Below are positions 35,213-46,918 of a DNA stretch of 64,000 nucleotides, one piece after another (position 1 is the first letter of the stretch; every line of letters starts with the position of its first letter). This DNA is from SZUA-309 sp965215995 (GTDB taxonomy: Bacteria > Pseudomonadota > Gammaproteobacteria > Pseudomonadales > Azotimanducaceae). Below the pieces are notes generated by a model. The model worked only from the letters and a program-made list of their open reading frames with translations. It did no database searches and was not told the DNA's origin. The stretch is from contig OZ244128.1 in the NCBI GenBank assembly GCA_965215995.1, forward strand, positions 5,084,001 to 5,148,000. Reading direction: 5' to 3'. Made by a program: the position numbers and the translations under genes.

Positions 35213-35311
35213 ATGAATATTCAGATGGCAGGTAGTAGGCTTCAAGCCCAGGCGATGAGCGCACGAGTTCAGGACGCCTGGTGGGCCGGCTATTACTTTT
35301 TCAAGGACTAG
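35213..35311 (+). CDS. Aromatic leader peptide (Trp-Trp, Tyr-Tyr, Phe-Phe) of DAHP synthase
   Basis: A 32-codon open frame (ATG 35213, TAG 35309-35311) whose end reads DAWWAGYYFFKD, with TGG TGG at 35279-35284, TAT TAC at 35291-35296 and TTT TTC at 35297-35302. In-frame ATGs at 35225 and 35255 could also serve as start; none has a strong Shine-Dalgarno, and the first would be nearly leaderless with the promoter proposed. Clustering of exactly the three aromatic end products, followed by competing hairpins and a terminator just before a DAHP synthase gene, is the layout of ribosome-mediated attenuation as in trpL and pheL. Confidence 0.78.
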   Translation: MNIQMAGSRLQAQAMSARVQDAWWAGYYFFKD

Positions 35312-35388
35312 CTCTGCCCCCATCAGGAAGGCAGTGCAGGCTGCCTTCGACAGGAAACCCCGTCAGGCAGCGCCAACGGGGTTTTTTT
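35277..35388 (+). promoter_or_regulatory. Transcription attenuator with alternating pairing segments
   Basis: Four short complementary segments alternate: CTGCC 35314-35318, GGCAG 35330-35334, CTGCC 35341-35345, GGCAG 35366-35370. Segments 2 and 3 lie in an 8-bp hairpin (GAAGGCAG 35327-35334 with CTGCCTTC 35341-35348). Segments 3 and 4 can form a 7-bp stem (GCTGCCT 35340-35346 with AGGCAGC 35365-35371) that encloses the 5' arm of the terminator. The Trp codons themselves (CCTGGTGGG 35277-35285) can pair with CCCATCAGG 35319-35327 (one G-U). A ribosome at the leader stop codon would mask segment 1, favouring 2:3 and termination; a ribosome stalled upstream would leave 1:2 and 3:4, favouring read-through. 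Confidence 0.68.
35355..35388 (+). terminator. Intrinsic terminator of the DAHP synthase attenuator
   Basis: Perfect 9-bp stem AAACCCCGT (35355-35363) with ACGGGGTTT (35376-35384), 12-base loop, followed by an uninterrupted T-run to 35388. It lies 60 bases upstream of the DAHP synthase ATG and downstream of the leader stop codon, so it can only act on the leader transcript. Confidence 0.9.
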
Positions 35389-35447
35389 ATGCCCCTCAGA
35401 CAAGCGCCCTCGATGAGGGCAGCAGAAGCGGTGCTCAGGAGCAGATC

Positions 35448-36530
35448 ATGACCCAGACAGACAATCTCAACATTCGCGCCCAGCAGGTGTTGATTCCGCC
35501 GGACGCGTTGAAGGCCGAGTTACCCGTTCCGGAGACCGTCGAGCAGATGGTGGCCCAGTCCAGGGCGGACGTGGCAAACATCCTCGCCCGCCGGGATCCG
35601 AGGCTCCTGGTCGTCGTCGGCCCCTGCTCCATCCATGATGTGAACGGTGCCATGGATTACGCGAAGCAGCTTGCCGGGCTGGCCCGTGCTCTGGAGGACG
35701 ATCTTCTCATCGTCATGCGGGCTTACTTCGAGAAGCCTCGCACCACGGTGGGCTGGAAAGGTCTGATCAACGATCCGCACCTGGACGACACCTTCGAAAT
35801 CGCAGAAGGGCTGCACATCGCGCGCAAGCTGCTGCTCGATATCGCCGCGCTCGGCCTGCCTCTGTCCACGGAAGCGTTGGATCCGATCACGCCGCAGTAC
35901 CTGCAGGACCTGATCAGCTGGTCTGCCATCGGCGCACGGACGACGGAGTCGCAGACCCATCGGGAGATGGCGTCGGGACTCTCCAGCGCCGTGGGGTTCA
36001 AGAACGGCACCGACGGCGGCCTGGCAGTGGCGCTCAACGCCCTGCAATCCGTGGCCTCACCCCACCGCTTCCTCGGGATCAATCCGGAGGGTCAGGTGGC
36101 CGTCATGCAAACCAGCGGCAACCCGAACGCGCACATCGTTCTTCGCGGTGGCAGCGATGGTCCCAACTATGACGAGGTGAGCATCAACCGCTGCGAGTCG
36201 GAGCTGACCTCCAGCGGTCTGAAGCCGAACATCATGGTGGATTGCAGCCATGCCAACTCAAACAAGGACCACAACAGACAACCCATGGTGGCACGGGAAA
36301 TCGCCCGGCAGATAAAGGATGGCAACGCCTCGATCATGGGACTGATGATCGAAAGCAACCTGGCCGCCGGCAACCAGCCGCTGAAAGCTGACCGTGACGA
36401 GATGACTTATGGCGTCTCGGTGACCGATGCCTGCATCGACTGGGAGACGACAGAGGCGCTGCTGCGCGAGCTGGCGGCAGACATCGGCCCGGCGCTCAGG
36501 CGTCGACTGAGCGCCGAACAGGCAGGCTGA
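35448..36530 (+). CDS. aroG: 3-deoxy-7-phosphoheptulonate synthase, class I (AroF/G/H type)
   Basis: Condenses phosphoenolpyruvate and erythrose 4-phosphate, the first step of the shikimate pathway to Phe, Tyr and Trp. From the ATG at 35448 (MTQTDNLNIRAQQVLIPPD), preceded by CAGGAGCA, it has 360 residues. Diagnostic stretches: LLVVVGPCSIHDVNGAMDYA, MRAYFEKPRTTVGWKGLIND, AIGARTTESQTHREMASGLS, VGFKNGTDGG, and the metal-binding VDCSHANSNKDHNRQ. Which of the Phe-, Tyr- or Trp-sensitive isozymes it corresponds to cannot be read safely; the symbol marks the family. The leader peptide upstream suggests control by all three aromatic amino acids. Confidence 0.93.
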   Translation: MTQTDNLNIRAQQVLIPPDALKAELPVPETVEQMVAQSRADVANILARRDPRLLVVVGPCSIHDVNGAMDYAKQLAGLARALEDDLLIVMRAYFEKPRTTVGWKGLINDPHLDDTFEIAEGLHIARKLLLDIAALGLPLSTEALDPITPQYLQDLISWSAIGARTTESQTHREMASGLSSAVGFKNGTDGGLAVALNALQSVASPHRFLGINPEGQVAVMQTSGNPNAHIVLRGGSDGPNYDEVSINRCESELTSSGLKPNIMVDCSHANSNKDHNRQPMVAREIARQIKDGNASIMGLMIESNLAAGNQPLKADRDEMTYGVSVTDACIDWETTEALLRELAADIGPALRRRLSAEQAG

Positions 36531-36545
36531 GAAACCGGCAGGACG

Positions 36546-37127
36546 CTAACGATAGTAGGCGTTCTCCGCGAAGCTATGGTCCGTGGCGTCGCGGACCGCG
36601 GTAAGCTCCGGAATCTGATCGAGCAGCGAGCGCTCCACGCTGTTCTTCAGGGTGATGTCCACGGCAGCACAGCCCTGACAACCGCCACCGAACTGGAGCA
36701 CGGCTACGTTGTCCTCGACGATCTCCATCAGGGTCACCATGCCGCCATGAGCGGCCAGGCCGGGATTGATCTCGTTGTACAGCACGTAGTTGATCCGGTC
36801 TTCCAGCGGCGCGTCTTCACCCACCTGGGGCACCCGCGCGTTCGGGGCCTTGATGGTGAGCTGGCCGCCCATCTGATCTTCCTGAAAGTCCACCACCGCG
36901 TTCTCGAGATAAGGCACGCTGCGCTCCTCGAACCAGGCCGTGAATCCGTCATAGGCGACAGGCAGATCGCCTTCCTGCTCTTCGCCGGGGCGACAGTAGG
37001 CAATGCAGGTCTCTGCCTGTGGCGTCCCGGGTTGGGCAACAAAGACCCGAATGGCAACGTTTTCGTCTTCCTGCTTGGCCAGCAGTTCGCCCAGATAGGA
37101 CTGAGCGCTGGCGGATATCTCGATCAT
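36546..37127 (-). CDS. nfuA: Fe-S biogenesis protein NfuA
   Basis: Carrier that delivers [4Fe-4S] clusters to target apoproteins. The 193-residue protein has the degenerate A-type domain at the N-terminus (MIEISASAQSYLGELLAKQ ... VFVAQPGTPQAETCIAYC) and the Nfu domain at the C-terminus with GGCQGCAAVDITLKNSVER, where Cys150 and Cys153 are the cluster ligands (CxxC). It is convergent with the DAHP synthase gene, 15 bases apart, and divergent from metH. An IscR site was not recognised. Confidence 0.95.
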   Translation of the reverse strand: MIEISASAQSYLGELLAKQEDENVAIRVFVAQPGTPQAETCIAYCRPGEEQEGDLPVAYDGFTAWFEERSVPYLENAVVDFQEDQMGGQLTIKAPNARVPQVGEDAPLEDRINYVLYNEINPGLAAHGGMVTLMEIVEDNVAVLQFGGGCQGCAAVDITLKNSVERSLLDQIPELTAVRDATDHSFAENAYYR

Positions 37128-37246
37128 CGGCGTATCCGGGGTATACCCTAGTAAATCACTCGGGAATTTACTTGATGGGAGGCGGTTCTGGCAAGTTCAC
37201 TTGAAATTACATGAACAGGCCTCATGTCCATTCCCCGGAACTTTAA

Positions 37247-37274
37247 TTGCACTCATCCTGTGCGGACCTAGACT
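37247..37274 (+). promoter_or_regulatory. Possible metH promoter
   Basis: TTGCAC (37247-37252) and TAGACT (37269-37274) with a 16-base spacer, ending about 32 bases before the metH ATG. Only the hexamers support it. No cobalamin or SAM riboswitch core was recognised in the 179-base nfuA-metH gap. Confidence 0.35.
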
Positions 37275-37306
37275 GTAGGGCTTGCTGAAGTCTGGCAGAA
37301 ACCCGT

Positions 37307-40958
<3,652 letters not shown>

Positions 40959-40963
<5 letters not shown>

Positions 40964-41065
40964 CTGACCTATAGCTGACCTATAGCTGACCTATAGCTGA
41001 CCTATAGCTGACCTATAGCTGACCTATAGCTGACCTATAGCTGACCTATAGACCTATAGCTGACC
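40959..41065. repeat. 11-bp tandem repeat array after metH
   Basis: The unit TATAGCTGACC recurs in eight perfect, directly joined copies (40959-41046), then a shortened TATAGACC (41047-41054, two-base-plus deletion) and one more perfect copy (41055-41065), after which the pattern fades. The metH stop codon TAG (40961-40963) lies within the first unit, so copy-number change would not alter MetH. The unit contains the palindrome CTATAG across each junction, repeated every 11 bp, about one helical turn. Confidence 0.95.
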
Positions 41066-41109
41066 CGTAGCCGACGACAGCTGAGGTAACTACGACCGGG
41101 GCAGCGGTA

Positions 41110-41256
41110 TCAGAACGTCCAACCGGAGATGAAGTGGATGGCCATGGCGATGGTGGCACAGAAGATGACCAGAATCGCCTTCGCATCGGTGCGCTGATCG
41201 TCGTCACGCTCCGCTTCGATACGGCTCGGACTCTGCTCAGAACTCGCTTCGCTCAT
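41110..41256 (-). CDS. Small single-pass membrane protein, 48 residues
   Basis: Reads MSEASSEQSPSRIEAERDDD, then a charged stretch, then a hydrophobic helix AILVIFCATIAMAIHFISGW ending in Thr-Phe. The strongly polar, acidic N-terminal half followed by one C-terminal transmembrane segment is a coherent tail-anchored design; coding-like third-position G+C supports it. It lies on the minus strand between the metH repeat array and the divergent cysI gene. No family recognised. It is short enough to be missed by gene callers. Confidence 0.6.
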   Translation of the reverse strand: MSEASSEQSPSRIEAERDDDQRTDAKAILVIFCATIAMAIHFISGWTF

Positions 41257-41517
41257 GGTGTGGCTTCCCGGTTAGTTGCGACTGGCGCGGAGTCTACCCA
41301 AGCGCCTGATTCAGCACAATAATCGGCCGCTTCTCCGGGGCTTCGAAGGTGCCGTCAGGGCGCACGTCCGGTCTGCCTCAGCAGCGTTCTAAGCATAGGT
41401 CGAAGGGTTACTTCGCCCCTTTCCACGCCGATGGTACTTTTCCGACGTTTCACTTCTGGCGTATGGCGACGCGTTCTCCGGTGGGCGCGGCTCGCCGGCT
41501 GGATCAGTCCAAGAGAA

Positions 41518-43173
41518 ATGTACCGATACGACAGTTTCGACAGGCAATTCGTCAACGAACGGGTTGCCCACTATCGTGCACAGACGGAGCGCTATCTGGC
41601 GGGCGAGCTCACGGAAGACGAGTTCCTGCAGTTACGCCTGCGCAACGGCCTGTACGTGCAGCGCCTCGCGCCCATGCTGCGGGTTGCCGTACCTTACGGC
41701 ACGCTGAATTCGACCCAGCTCAGGAAGCTTGCGCACATTGCCCGGCATTTCGACCGCGGCTATGGCCACCTCTCCACCCGGCAGAACATTCAGTTCAACT
41801 GGCCACTGCTCGAGGAAGTGCCGGACATTCTGGCGGCGTTGGCGGAAGTGGACATGCACGCTATTCAGACCAGCGGCAGCTGCATCCGCAACGTGACCAC
41901 CGACGAGTTTGCTGGTGTGGCGGAGGACGAATGGCTCGATCCGCGGCCGTTCTGTGAGCTGATCCGTCAGTGGTCCACGTCCCATCCTGAGTTCGACTGG
42001 CTGCCACGGAAGTTCAAAATCGCCATCACCGGTGCGCGCCAGGACCGGGCAGCGACCGCCGTCCACGACATAGGACTGAAGGTTTACTCCGAAGCCGGTG
42101 AGGCTCGATTCGACGTGCTGGTGGGCGGCGGTCTCGGCCGCACGCCAGTCATCGGTGAGCTGATTCGCACCCGCCTGCCGGCCGAGCACCTGCTGACCTA
42201 CCTGGAAGCTATCATGCGGATCTACAATCGCTACGGCCGACGGGACAACAAGTACAAGGCGAGGATCAAGATCCTGGTCCGGGCCATGACGGCTGACGGT
42301 TTCAGAAGTCGAGTCGACGAAGAGTGGCAGCACCTGAAAGGTGGACCCAGCACGCTCACGGCCGAAGAGATCGAGCGAATGCAGTCGCATTTCCAGCCGC
42401 CGGAATATCCGCAGGCGGCGGACGTGGACCTGGCCGAGCAGCGACTGGCAAACCCGGCGTTCAGTCGTTGGCTCGAGCAGAATGTGACGCCCCATCGGGT
42501 GCCGGGCTACGCAGCGGTCACCCTGTCCACCAAGCTGACCGGCGTGCCGCCGGGAGATGTCTCGGACGCGCAGATGGACGCGGTGGCGGACTGGGCCGAT
42601 GAGTTCGGCTTGGGCGAGATCAGAATCAGCCACGAGCAGAACTTCGTGTTGCCCGACGTGCCCCAGGCAGCCCTCCTCGATCTCTGGCACCAGGCAGTTC
42701 GTATGCAACTGGGCGCCGCGAACGTCGGCCTCATCTCAGACGTTGTCTGCTGCCCGGGCGGCGACTATTGCTCGCTGGCGAACGCAAAGTCCATTCCGGT
42801 GGCGGAAGCGATTCAGGACGCACTCTCGGATCTGGACTACCAACACGATCTTGGCCCCATCGATCTGAACATCTCAGGCTGCATGAACGCCTGCGGTCAT
42901 CACCATGTAGGCCACATAGGCATTCTCGGCGTGGACAAGAAGGGTAACGAGTTCTACCAGATCTCACTCGGCGGCCATTCAGGCCACGGTGATCGACCGG
43001 CGAGCCTGGGTCAGATCGTCGGTCCTTCAGTTGCTCGTGCCGAGGTCGTCGACATCATCAAACAGATCTTAGCCACCTACGTGGCGCTGAGAGAGGAAAA
43101 CGAGACCTTTCTCGGTTGTTTTCAACGAACGGGAATTGAACCCTTCAAGGAGCGCATCTATGGCACTGCTTAA
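41518..43173 (+). CDS. cysI: Sulfite reductase hemoprotein (nitrite/sulfite reductase family, CysI-like)
   Basis: Reduces sulfite to sulfide using siroheme and a [4Fe-4S] cluster. The ATG at 41518 (MYRYDSFDRQFVNERVAHY), preceded by AAGAG, gives 551 residues. Cluster/siroheme ligands are Cys412 and Cys418 (CPGGDYC) and Cys455 and Cys459 (CMNAC) followed by GHHHVGHIGILG. Substrate-region Arg/Lys motifs include HLSTRQNIQFNWP and RKFKIAITG. The direct partner downstream is a DUF934 protein, an arrangement typical of Pseudomonas, Marinobacter and Halomonas sulfite reductases. CysG at 3548-4903 makes the siroheme. Confidence 0.93.
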   Translation: MYRYDSFDRQFVNERVAHYRAQTERYLAGELTEDEFLQLRLRNGLYVQRLAPMLRVAVPYGTLNSTQLRKLAHIARHFDRGYGHLSTRQNIQFNWPLLEEVPDILAALAEVDMHAIQTSGSCIRNVTTDEFAGVAEDEWLDPRPFCELIRQWSTSHPEFDWLPRKFKIAITGARQDRAATAVHDIGLKVYSEAGEARFDVLVGGGLGRTPVIGELIRTRLPAEHLLTYLEAIMRIYNRYGRRDNKYKARIKILVRAMTADGFRSRVDEEWQHLKGGPSTLTAEEIERMQSHFQPPEYPQAADVDLAEQRLANPAFSRWLEQNVTPHRVPGYAAVTLSTKLTGVPPGDVSDAQMDAVADWADEFGLGEIRISHEQNFVLPDVPQAALLDLWHQAVRMQLGAANVGLISDVVCCPGGDYCSLANAKSIPVAEAIQDALSDLDYQHDLGPIDLNISGCMNACGHHHVGHIGILGVDKKGNEFYQISLGGHSGHGDRPASLGQIVGPSVARAEVVDIIKQILATYVALREENETFLGCFQRTGIEPFKERIYGTA

Positions 43174-43654
43174 TCGCGACGGTGCGGTGATCGAGCCCAC
43201 CAGCATTTCCAACGGCGCCGCATTTGCAGGCGGACTCGCCATTACCCCACTGACCGACTGGATACCGGATAGTGGTGAAGGTCTGTTGCTCGAACCCACG
43301 GACGAGCCCGAGCCCGCACACACGAGCGCTCCGGTCATCGCCATCAACTTTCCGGCATTCAGTGACGGTCGCGGCCTGTCGCTGGCCGTGCTGCTCCGGA
43401 CCCGGCTCGGATACACCGGCGAGCTCCGCGCCGTCGGTGACGTGCATCCGGACGTGATTCACTACATGAAGCGCTGCGGCTTCGATACCTTCCAGATGCC
43501 TGAGGGCCGCACGCTGCCACCGGCGGCGAATGACGCCACCAACGCATCGGCAGAAAGTACGGGGCACAACACCCTTGCACCGTACAGCGATTACTACCAA
43601 GCTTCGGTCATTCATCCGGAACCGGCGTACCGAAGAGTCAGGAGAGGTGCATAG
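43160..43654 (+). CDS. DUF934-family protein, sulfite-reductase associated
   Basis: 164 residues starting MALLNRDGAVIEPTSI after AAGGAG (43147-43152). Typical DUF934 pieces: PLTDWIPDSGEGLLLEPTDEP, VIAINFPAFSDGRGLSLAVLLRTRLGYTGELRAVGDVHPDVIHYMKRCGFDTFQM. It overlaps the cysI end by 14 bases in another frame and so is co-translated. DUF934 proteins almost always follow cysI in this lineage, and a role in sulfite reduction is inferred from that; the biochemical activity is unknown. Confidence 0.9.
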   Translation: MALLNRDGAVIEPTSISNGAAFAGGLAITPLTDWIPDSGEGLLLEPTDEPEPAHTSAPVIAINFPAFSDGRGLSLAVLLRTRLGYTGELRAVGDVHPDVIHYMKRCGFDTFQMPEGRTLPPAANDATNASAESTGHNTLAPYSDYYQASVIHPEPAYRRVRRGA

Positions 43655-44819
43655 CACAGGTGTCATTGAGTCTTTCTTTCTGATCTTCACCGGCGCGGCA
43701 CTGGTCGCGTCGGCCGCCCTCTACACCCGCCAACCCCTTCTCGTCGCTTACATCATCATCGGCGCAGTGTTCGGCCCGCACGGACTGAAACTGGTATCCG
43801 ATCCGCAGCTGCTCTCCGAGATCGCTGAGATCGGAATCATCTTCCTGCTTTTTTTGGTGGGCCTGGACATGCCACCGGGAAAGCTGAAGAACATGGCCGG
43901 CAAAGGTGCCCTGACCGCGGCGCTGACGACCTTCGTGTTCTTCATCGTGGGTTACTCCGTGATGCTCGGCTTCGGCTTCAGCAACACGGAAGCGTTGATC
44001 ACCGGAATGGCCTGCACCTTCTCCAGCACCATTCTCGGTATCAAGCTGCTGCCCACCACGGTGCTGCATCACCGGCACGTTGGCGAGATCGTCGTGACCC
44101 TGTTGCTCATTCAGGATCTGATCGCCATCCTCGGACTCATTCTGCTGGCGAGCTACGGCGGCAGTTGGACGGACACCGCTCAGTCTCTGGGCGCTGCGCT
44201 ACTCGCCCTACCGCTACTGACAGGGGTCGCCGTGTTCGGTGTCCGCCTGGTCTTGCTGCCGCTGATTACCCGGTTCGATGCCTTCAGCGAGTTCATTTTC
44301 CTCCTGGCGCTCGGCTGGTGCTTGGGACTAGCCAGCATCGCGTCCTACTTCGGGCTGTCATTCGAGATCGGCGCCTTTGTCGCCGGGGTTTCACTGGCCA
44401 CGAGCCCCATATCCCAATACATCGCCGAAGCGCTCAGACCGCTCCGGGATTTCTTCCTGGTGCTGTTCTTCTTCACCGTCGGTGCGGAACTGAACGCGGT
44501 ACTGCTCATGGAGGTGCTGCTGCCGACGCTGTTCCTGGCCGCCGCACTCATCGCCTTGAAACCACCGACGTTCGCACTGGCACTGCGCATGCAGCGAGAG
44601 CCACCCGCACTGGGTTGGGAAGTGGGCTACCGTATGGGTCAGATGAGCGAATTCTCCCTGCTGGTATCGTACGTGGCGATTGGCGCTGGTCTGCTCTCCA
44701 GCGAGGCCGCCCACGTGGTGCAGGGCGCCACCGTGCTTACTCTGCTGGTTTCATCCTATCTGGTGATCTTCCGCTACCCGAGCCCGATTGCCATATCCGC
44801 GCGCCTGCGTCGGGACTGA
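43647..44819 (+). CDS. CPA2-family cation:proton antiporter (Kef-type membrane domain)
   Basis: About 390 residues with 11-13 hydrophobic helices, beginning GVIESFFLIFTGAALVASAALYTRQPLLVAYIIIGAVFGPHGL and including EIGIIFLLFLVGLDM, CTFSSTILGIKLLP, LLLIQDLIAILGLI (the conserved acidic QD site), FEIGAFVAGVSLA and RDFFLVLFFFTVGAEL. It lacks the cytoplasmic TrkA-N/RCK domain, so it is a KefB/C-like core only. The likely start is a GTG at 43647, overlapping the DUF934 stop by 8 bases, though its Shine-Dalgarno (AGGAG) is very close. Transported ion (K+ or Na+) cannot be read from the sequence. Confidence 0.85.
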   Translation: MHSTGVIESFFLIFTGAALVASAALYTRQPLLVAYIIIGAVFGPHGLKLVSDPQLLSEIAEIGIIFLLFLVGLDMPPGKLKNMAGKGALTAALTTFVFFIVGYSVMLGFGFSNTEALITGMACTFSSTILGIKLLPTTVLHHRHVGEIVVTLLLIQDLIAILGLILLASYGGSWTDTAQSLGAALLALPLLTGVAVFGVRLVLLPLITRFDAFSEFIFLLALGWCLGLASIASYFGLSFEIGAFVAGVSLATSPISQYIAEALRPLRDFFLVLFFFTVGAELNAVLLMEVLLPTLFLAAALIALKPPTFALALRMQREPPALGWEVGYRMGQMSEFSLLVSYVAIGAGLLSSEAAHVVQGATVLTLLVSSYLVIFRYPSPIAISARLRRD

Positions 44820-44831
44820 AACCGAAAACTG

Positions 44832-45821
44832 TCAGCCGTGCGCAAGCACGCCTCGGCCCACCATCTCGCCAGCCAGGATCCGATCGATGGCATCCGAGAT
44901 AGTATCCAGTGTAAGCGGTGCCTTCAGTGACTCCAGTTCCGGCAGCTGCCAGGGGCCAGCAAGCTTGTTCCAGATCTGCAGTTTCTGATCCAGAGGCAGC
45001 TGGACGGAGTCCACGCCGAGCAGGTTCACGTGACGCAGAATGAATGGCAGCACGGTGGCCGGAATTGCCGGTGAGTCGACCAGGCCGCAGGCCGCCAGGC
45101 TGCAGCCGTACTTCAATGACTTCACGGCATTGAAGAGAATCTCCCCGCCAACGGTATCCACCACCCCACCCCAGGTCTCGGCACCGAGGGGACGATCGGC
45201 GCCTGCCCGGGCCGCTTCGCGATCAATGATCTCTGCGGCACCGATGTCCCGCAGAAAGCCATGCTGGCTCTCCTTGCCGGTGACGGCGGTGACCGTGTAG
45301 CCGAGCTTGGTCAGCAGCATGACGGCCACCGAGCCGACCCCTCCGGTCGCGCCCGTGACCAGCACCGGACCGGCCTCGGGTGTCATCCCAGCGGCTTCCA
45401 GCTTGTGCACACAGAGTGCTGCGGTGAAACCGGCAGTACCGAGAATCATGCTCTGTTCCAGGCTGAGGCCTTCGGGCTTCTGAACGGCCCAACCCGCCGG
45501 GATTCGAATACGCTCGCCAAAGCCACCTGGCGTATTCATGCCCAGATCGAAGCCGATGGCGATCACCTCATCACCTGCTTTGAACGCCGGCTCAGCACTT
45601 TCGAGAACCACACCGGCCGCATCAATGCCCGGCGTATGCGGAAAGTTCCGGGTGACACCCGGGTTTCCCGTGGCGGAGAGACCGTCTTTGTAGTTCAGGG
45701 ACGAGTAACGCACGTCGATGAGCAGATCCCCCTCCGGCAGATCGGTGAGCGCTCGGTCCACCAGGCTCCGTTCGAATCCATCCTCTGTCTTTTCCACCAG
45801 CAGGGCTTTGAAAGTCGCCAT
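44832..45821 (-). CDS. acuI: Acrylyl-CoA reductase AcuI / YhdH-family quinone oxidoreductase
   Basis: NADPH-dependent medium-chain reductase that converts acryloyl-CoA to propionyl-CoA, important where DMSP or 3-hydroxypropionate is degraded. The 329-residue, zinc-free MDR protein has MATFKALLVEKTEDG, VRYSSLNYKDGLSATGNPGVTRNFPHTPGIDAAGVV, the nucleotide-binding VLVTGATGGVGSVAVMLL, IIDREAARAGADRPLG, and YGCSLAACGLVDSPAIPATVLPFILRHVNLLGVDSV. These match the YhdH/AcuI group. No DMSP lyase gene is in this window, so acrylate detoxification in general is the safer reading. Confidence 0.9.
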   Translation of the reverse strand: MATFKALLVEKTEDGFERSLVDRALTDLPEGDLLIDVRYSSLNYKDGLSATGNPGVTRNFPHTPGIDAAGVVLESAEPAFKAGDEVIAIGFDLGMNTPGGFGERIRIPAGWAVQKPEGLSLEQSMILGTAGFTAALCVHKLEAAGMTPEAGPVLVTGATGGVGSVAVMLLTKLGYTVTAVTGKESQHGFLRDIGAAEIIDREAARAGADRPLGAETWGGVVDTVGGEILFNAVKSLKYGCSLAACGLVDSPAIPATVLPFILRHVNLLGVDSVQLPLDQKLQIWNKLAGPWQLPELESLKAPLTLDTISDAIDRILAGEMVGRGVLAHG

Positions 45822-45853
45822 GGGTAGGTCTCCTTAACGTGCGTGCAGTTGAA

Positions 45854-46918
45854 TCAGCGATGGCCGATGCTGGTGATCCGGTCTACCAGCCTTGCCAGGC
45901 TCATCTCCGCCTGGGCCATCAGTCGCTCTATGGGTTTCTTGTGCTCCACCCAGCGCACCTCGAACACGTCCCGTTCCTCACAGGCCCGGGCAAGGTACTC
46001 GTCGCTGGTCGAAAGCTCATCGATCAGATTTTTTGCCATGGCCCGATCGCCGTACCAGATTTCACCGGTAGCCACTTCTGCCATGTCCAGTGACGGGCGC
46101 CGGCTGCCCACGTACTCCTGGAAGAGCGCGTGAATATCTTCCAGCTCCTCAATGAACTTCTGCCGGCCTTCATCCGTGTTCTCGCCAAGCACGGTCAACG
46201 TACGCTTGTACTTACCGGCGGTCAGAAGCTCCACATCCACGTCGTGTTTCTTCAGCAGCCGATGCACGTTGGGTATCTGTGCCAGCACGCCGATGGAACC
46301 AATGACGGCAAAAGGTGCAGCCAGAATCCGGTCCGCTACCGCCGCCATGAGGTAACCACCGCTGGCAGCAACTTTGTCCACTGCCACCACCAGAGGTATG
46401 CCGCGCTGGCGGATGCGGTCCAGCTGCGATGCGGCTAGGCCATAGCCATGCACGGCACCGCCCGGACTCTCCAGACGAACGACCACCTCGTCTGTCGGCT
46501 CTGCCAGGGTCAGGACCGCGGTTATCTCCGTGCGCAGATGATCCACCTTGGATGCTTGAAGGTCTCCCTCGAACTGCAGAACGAAGACCCGAGCCCTGGC
46601 GCCGTTCTCAGAGTCGGTTGCTGCCACTTTCTTGGCTGACTTGGCTGACTTGGCTAACTGTTTCTGTTCCGCCTTCTCCTGTTTCAGGTCCTGTTTGTGC
46701 AGCCTCTTGAACTGCGCTTGTGGTAGCACGGCCTGGCGGAGACTGTCTTTCAAGTTGTTCAGGCGCTCGTTGAGCTTTTTAATTTCCAGGTGCCCCTGGC
46801 TGCTCTGATGCTGGCGTTTCATGCCAATGGAGGCCATCGCCGAAAGAATGAGCAGCACGGCGACCACCACGGTCACAGCCTGGGCGAGAAACAGAAGATA
46901 GTCGAAGAGATAGTCCAA
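45854..46918 (-). CDS. sohB: Inner-membrane serine protease SohB (peptidase S49)
   Basis: 354 residues. One N-terminal transmembrane helix (MDYLFDYLLFLAQAVTVVVAVLLIL) anchors the protein; a charged stretch with a Lys/Ala-rich repeat (KSAKSAKK, encoded by tandem GCCAAGTCA units near 46632-46655) precedes the SppA-like periplasmic protease core. There VVVRLESPGGAVHGYGLAASQL, VDKVAASGGYLMAAVADRILA (catalytic Ser in ASGGY) and IGSIGVLAQIPNVHRLLKK with the general-base Lys in LTAGKYKRTLT are visible. Called SohB rather than SppA because of length and single protease domain. It lies 32 bases from acuI on the same strand. Confidence 0.93.
   Translation of the reverse strand: MDYLFDYLLFLAQAVTVVVAVLLILSAMASIGMKRQHQSSQGHLEIKKLNERLNNLKDSLRQAVLPQAQFKRLHKQDLKQEKAEQKQLAKSAKSAKKVAATDSENGARARVFVLQFEGDLQASKVDHLRTEITAVLTLAEPTDEVVVRLESPGGAVHGYGLAASQLDRIRQRGIPLVVAVDKVAASGGYLMAAVADRILAAPFAVIGSIGVLAQIPNVHRLLKKHDVDVELLTAGKYKRTLTVLGENTDEGRQKFIEELEDIHALFQEYVGSRRPSLDMAEVATGEIWYGDRAMAKNLIDELSTSDEYLARACEERDVFEVRWVEHKKPIERLMAQAEMSLARLVDRITSIGHR

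Noticed and set aside
37128..37306. Cobalamin or SAM riboswitch upstream of metH
   Set aside because: No B12-box or SAM aptamer core was recognised, and the 179-base gap is shared with the divergent nfuA promoter.
41294..41365. Minus-strand 23-codon frame ending PIIVLNQALG between cysI and the small membrane gene
   Set aside because: Looks protein-like but is too short, has no clear Shine-Dalgarno and only a GTG start; could be a gene remnant, not enough to annotate.
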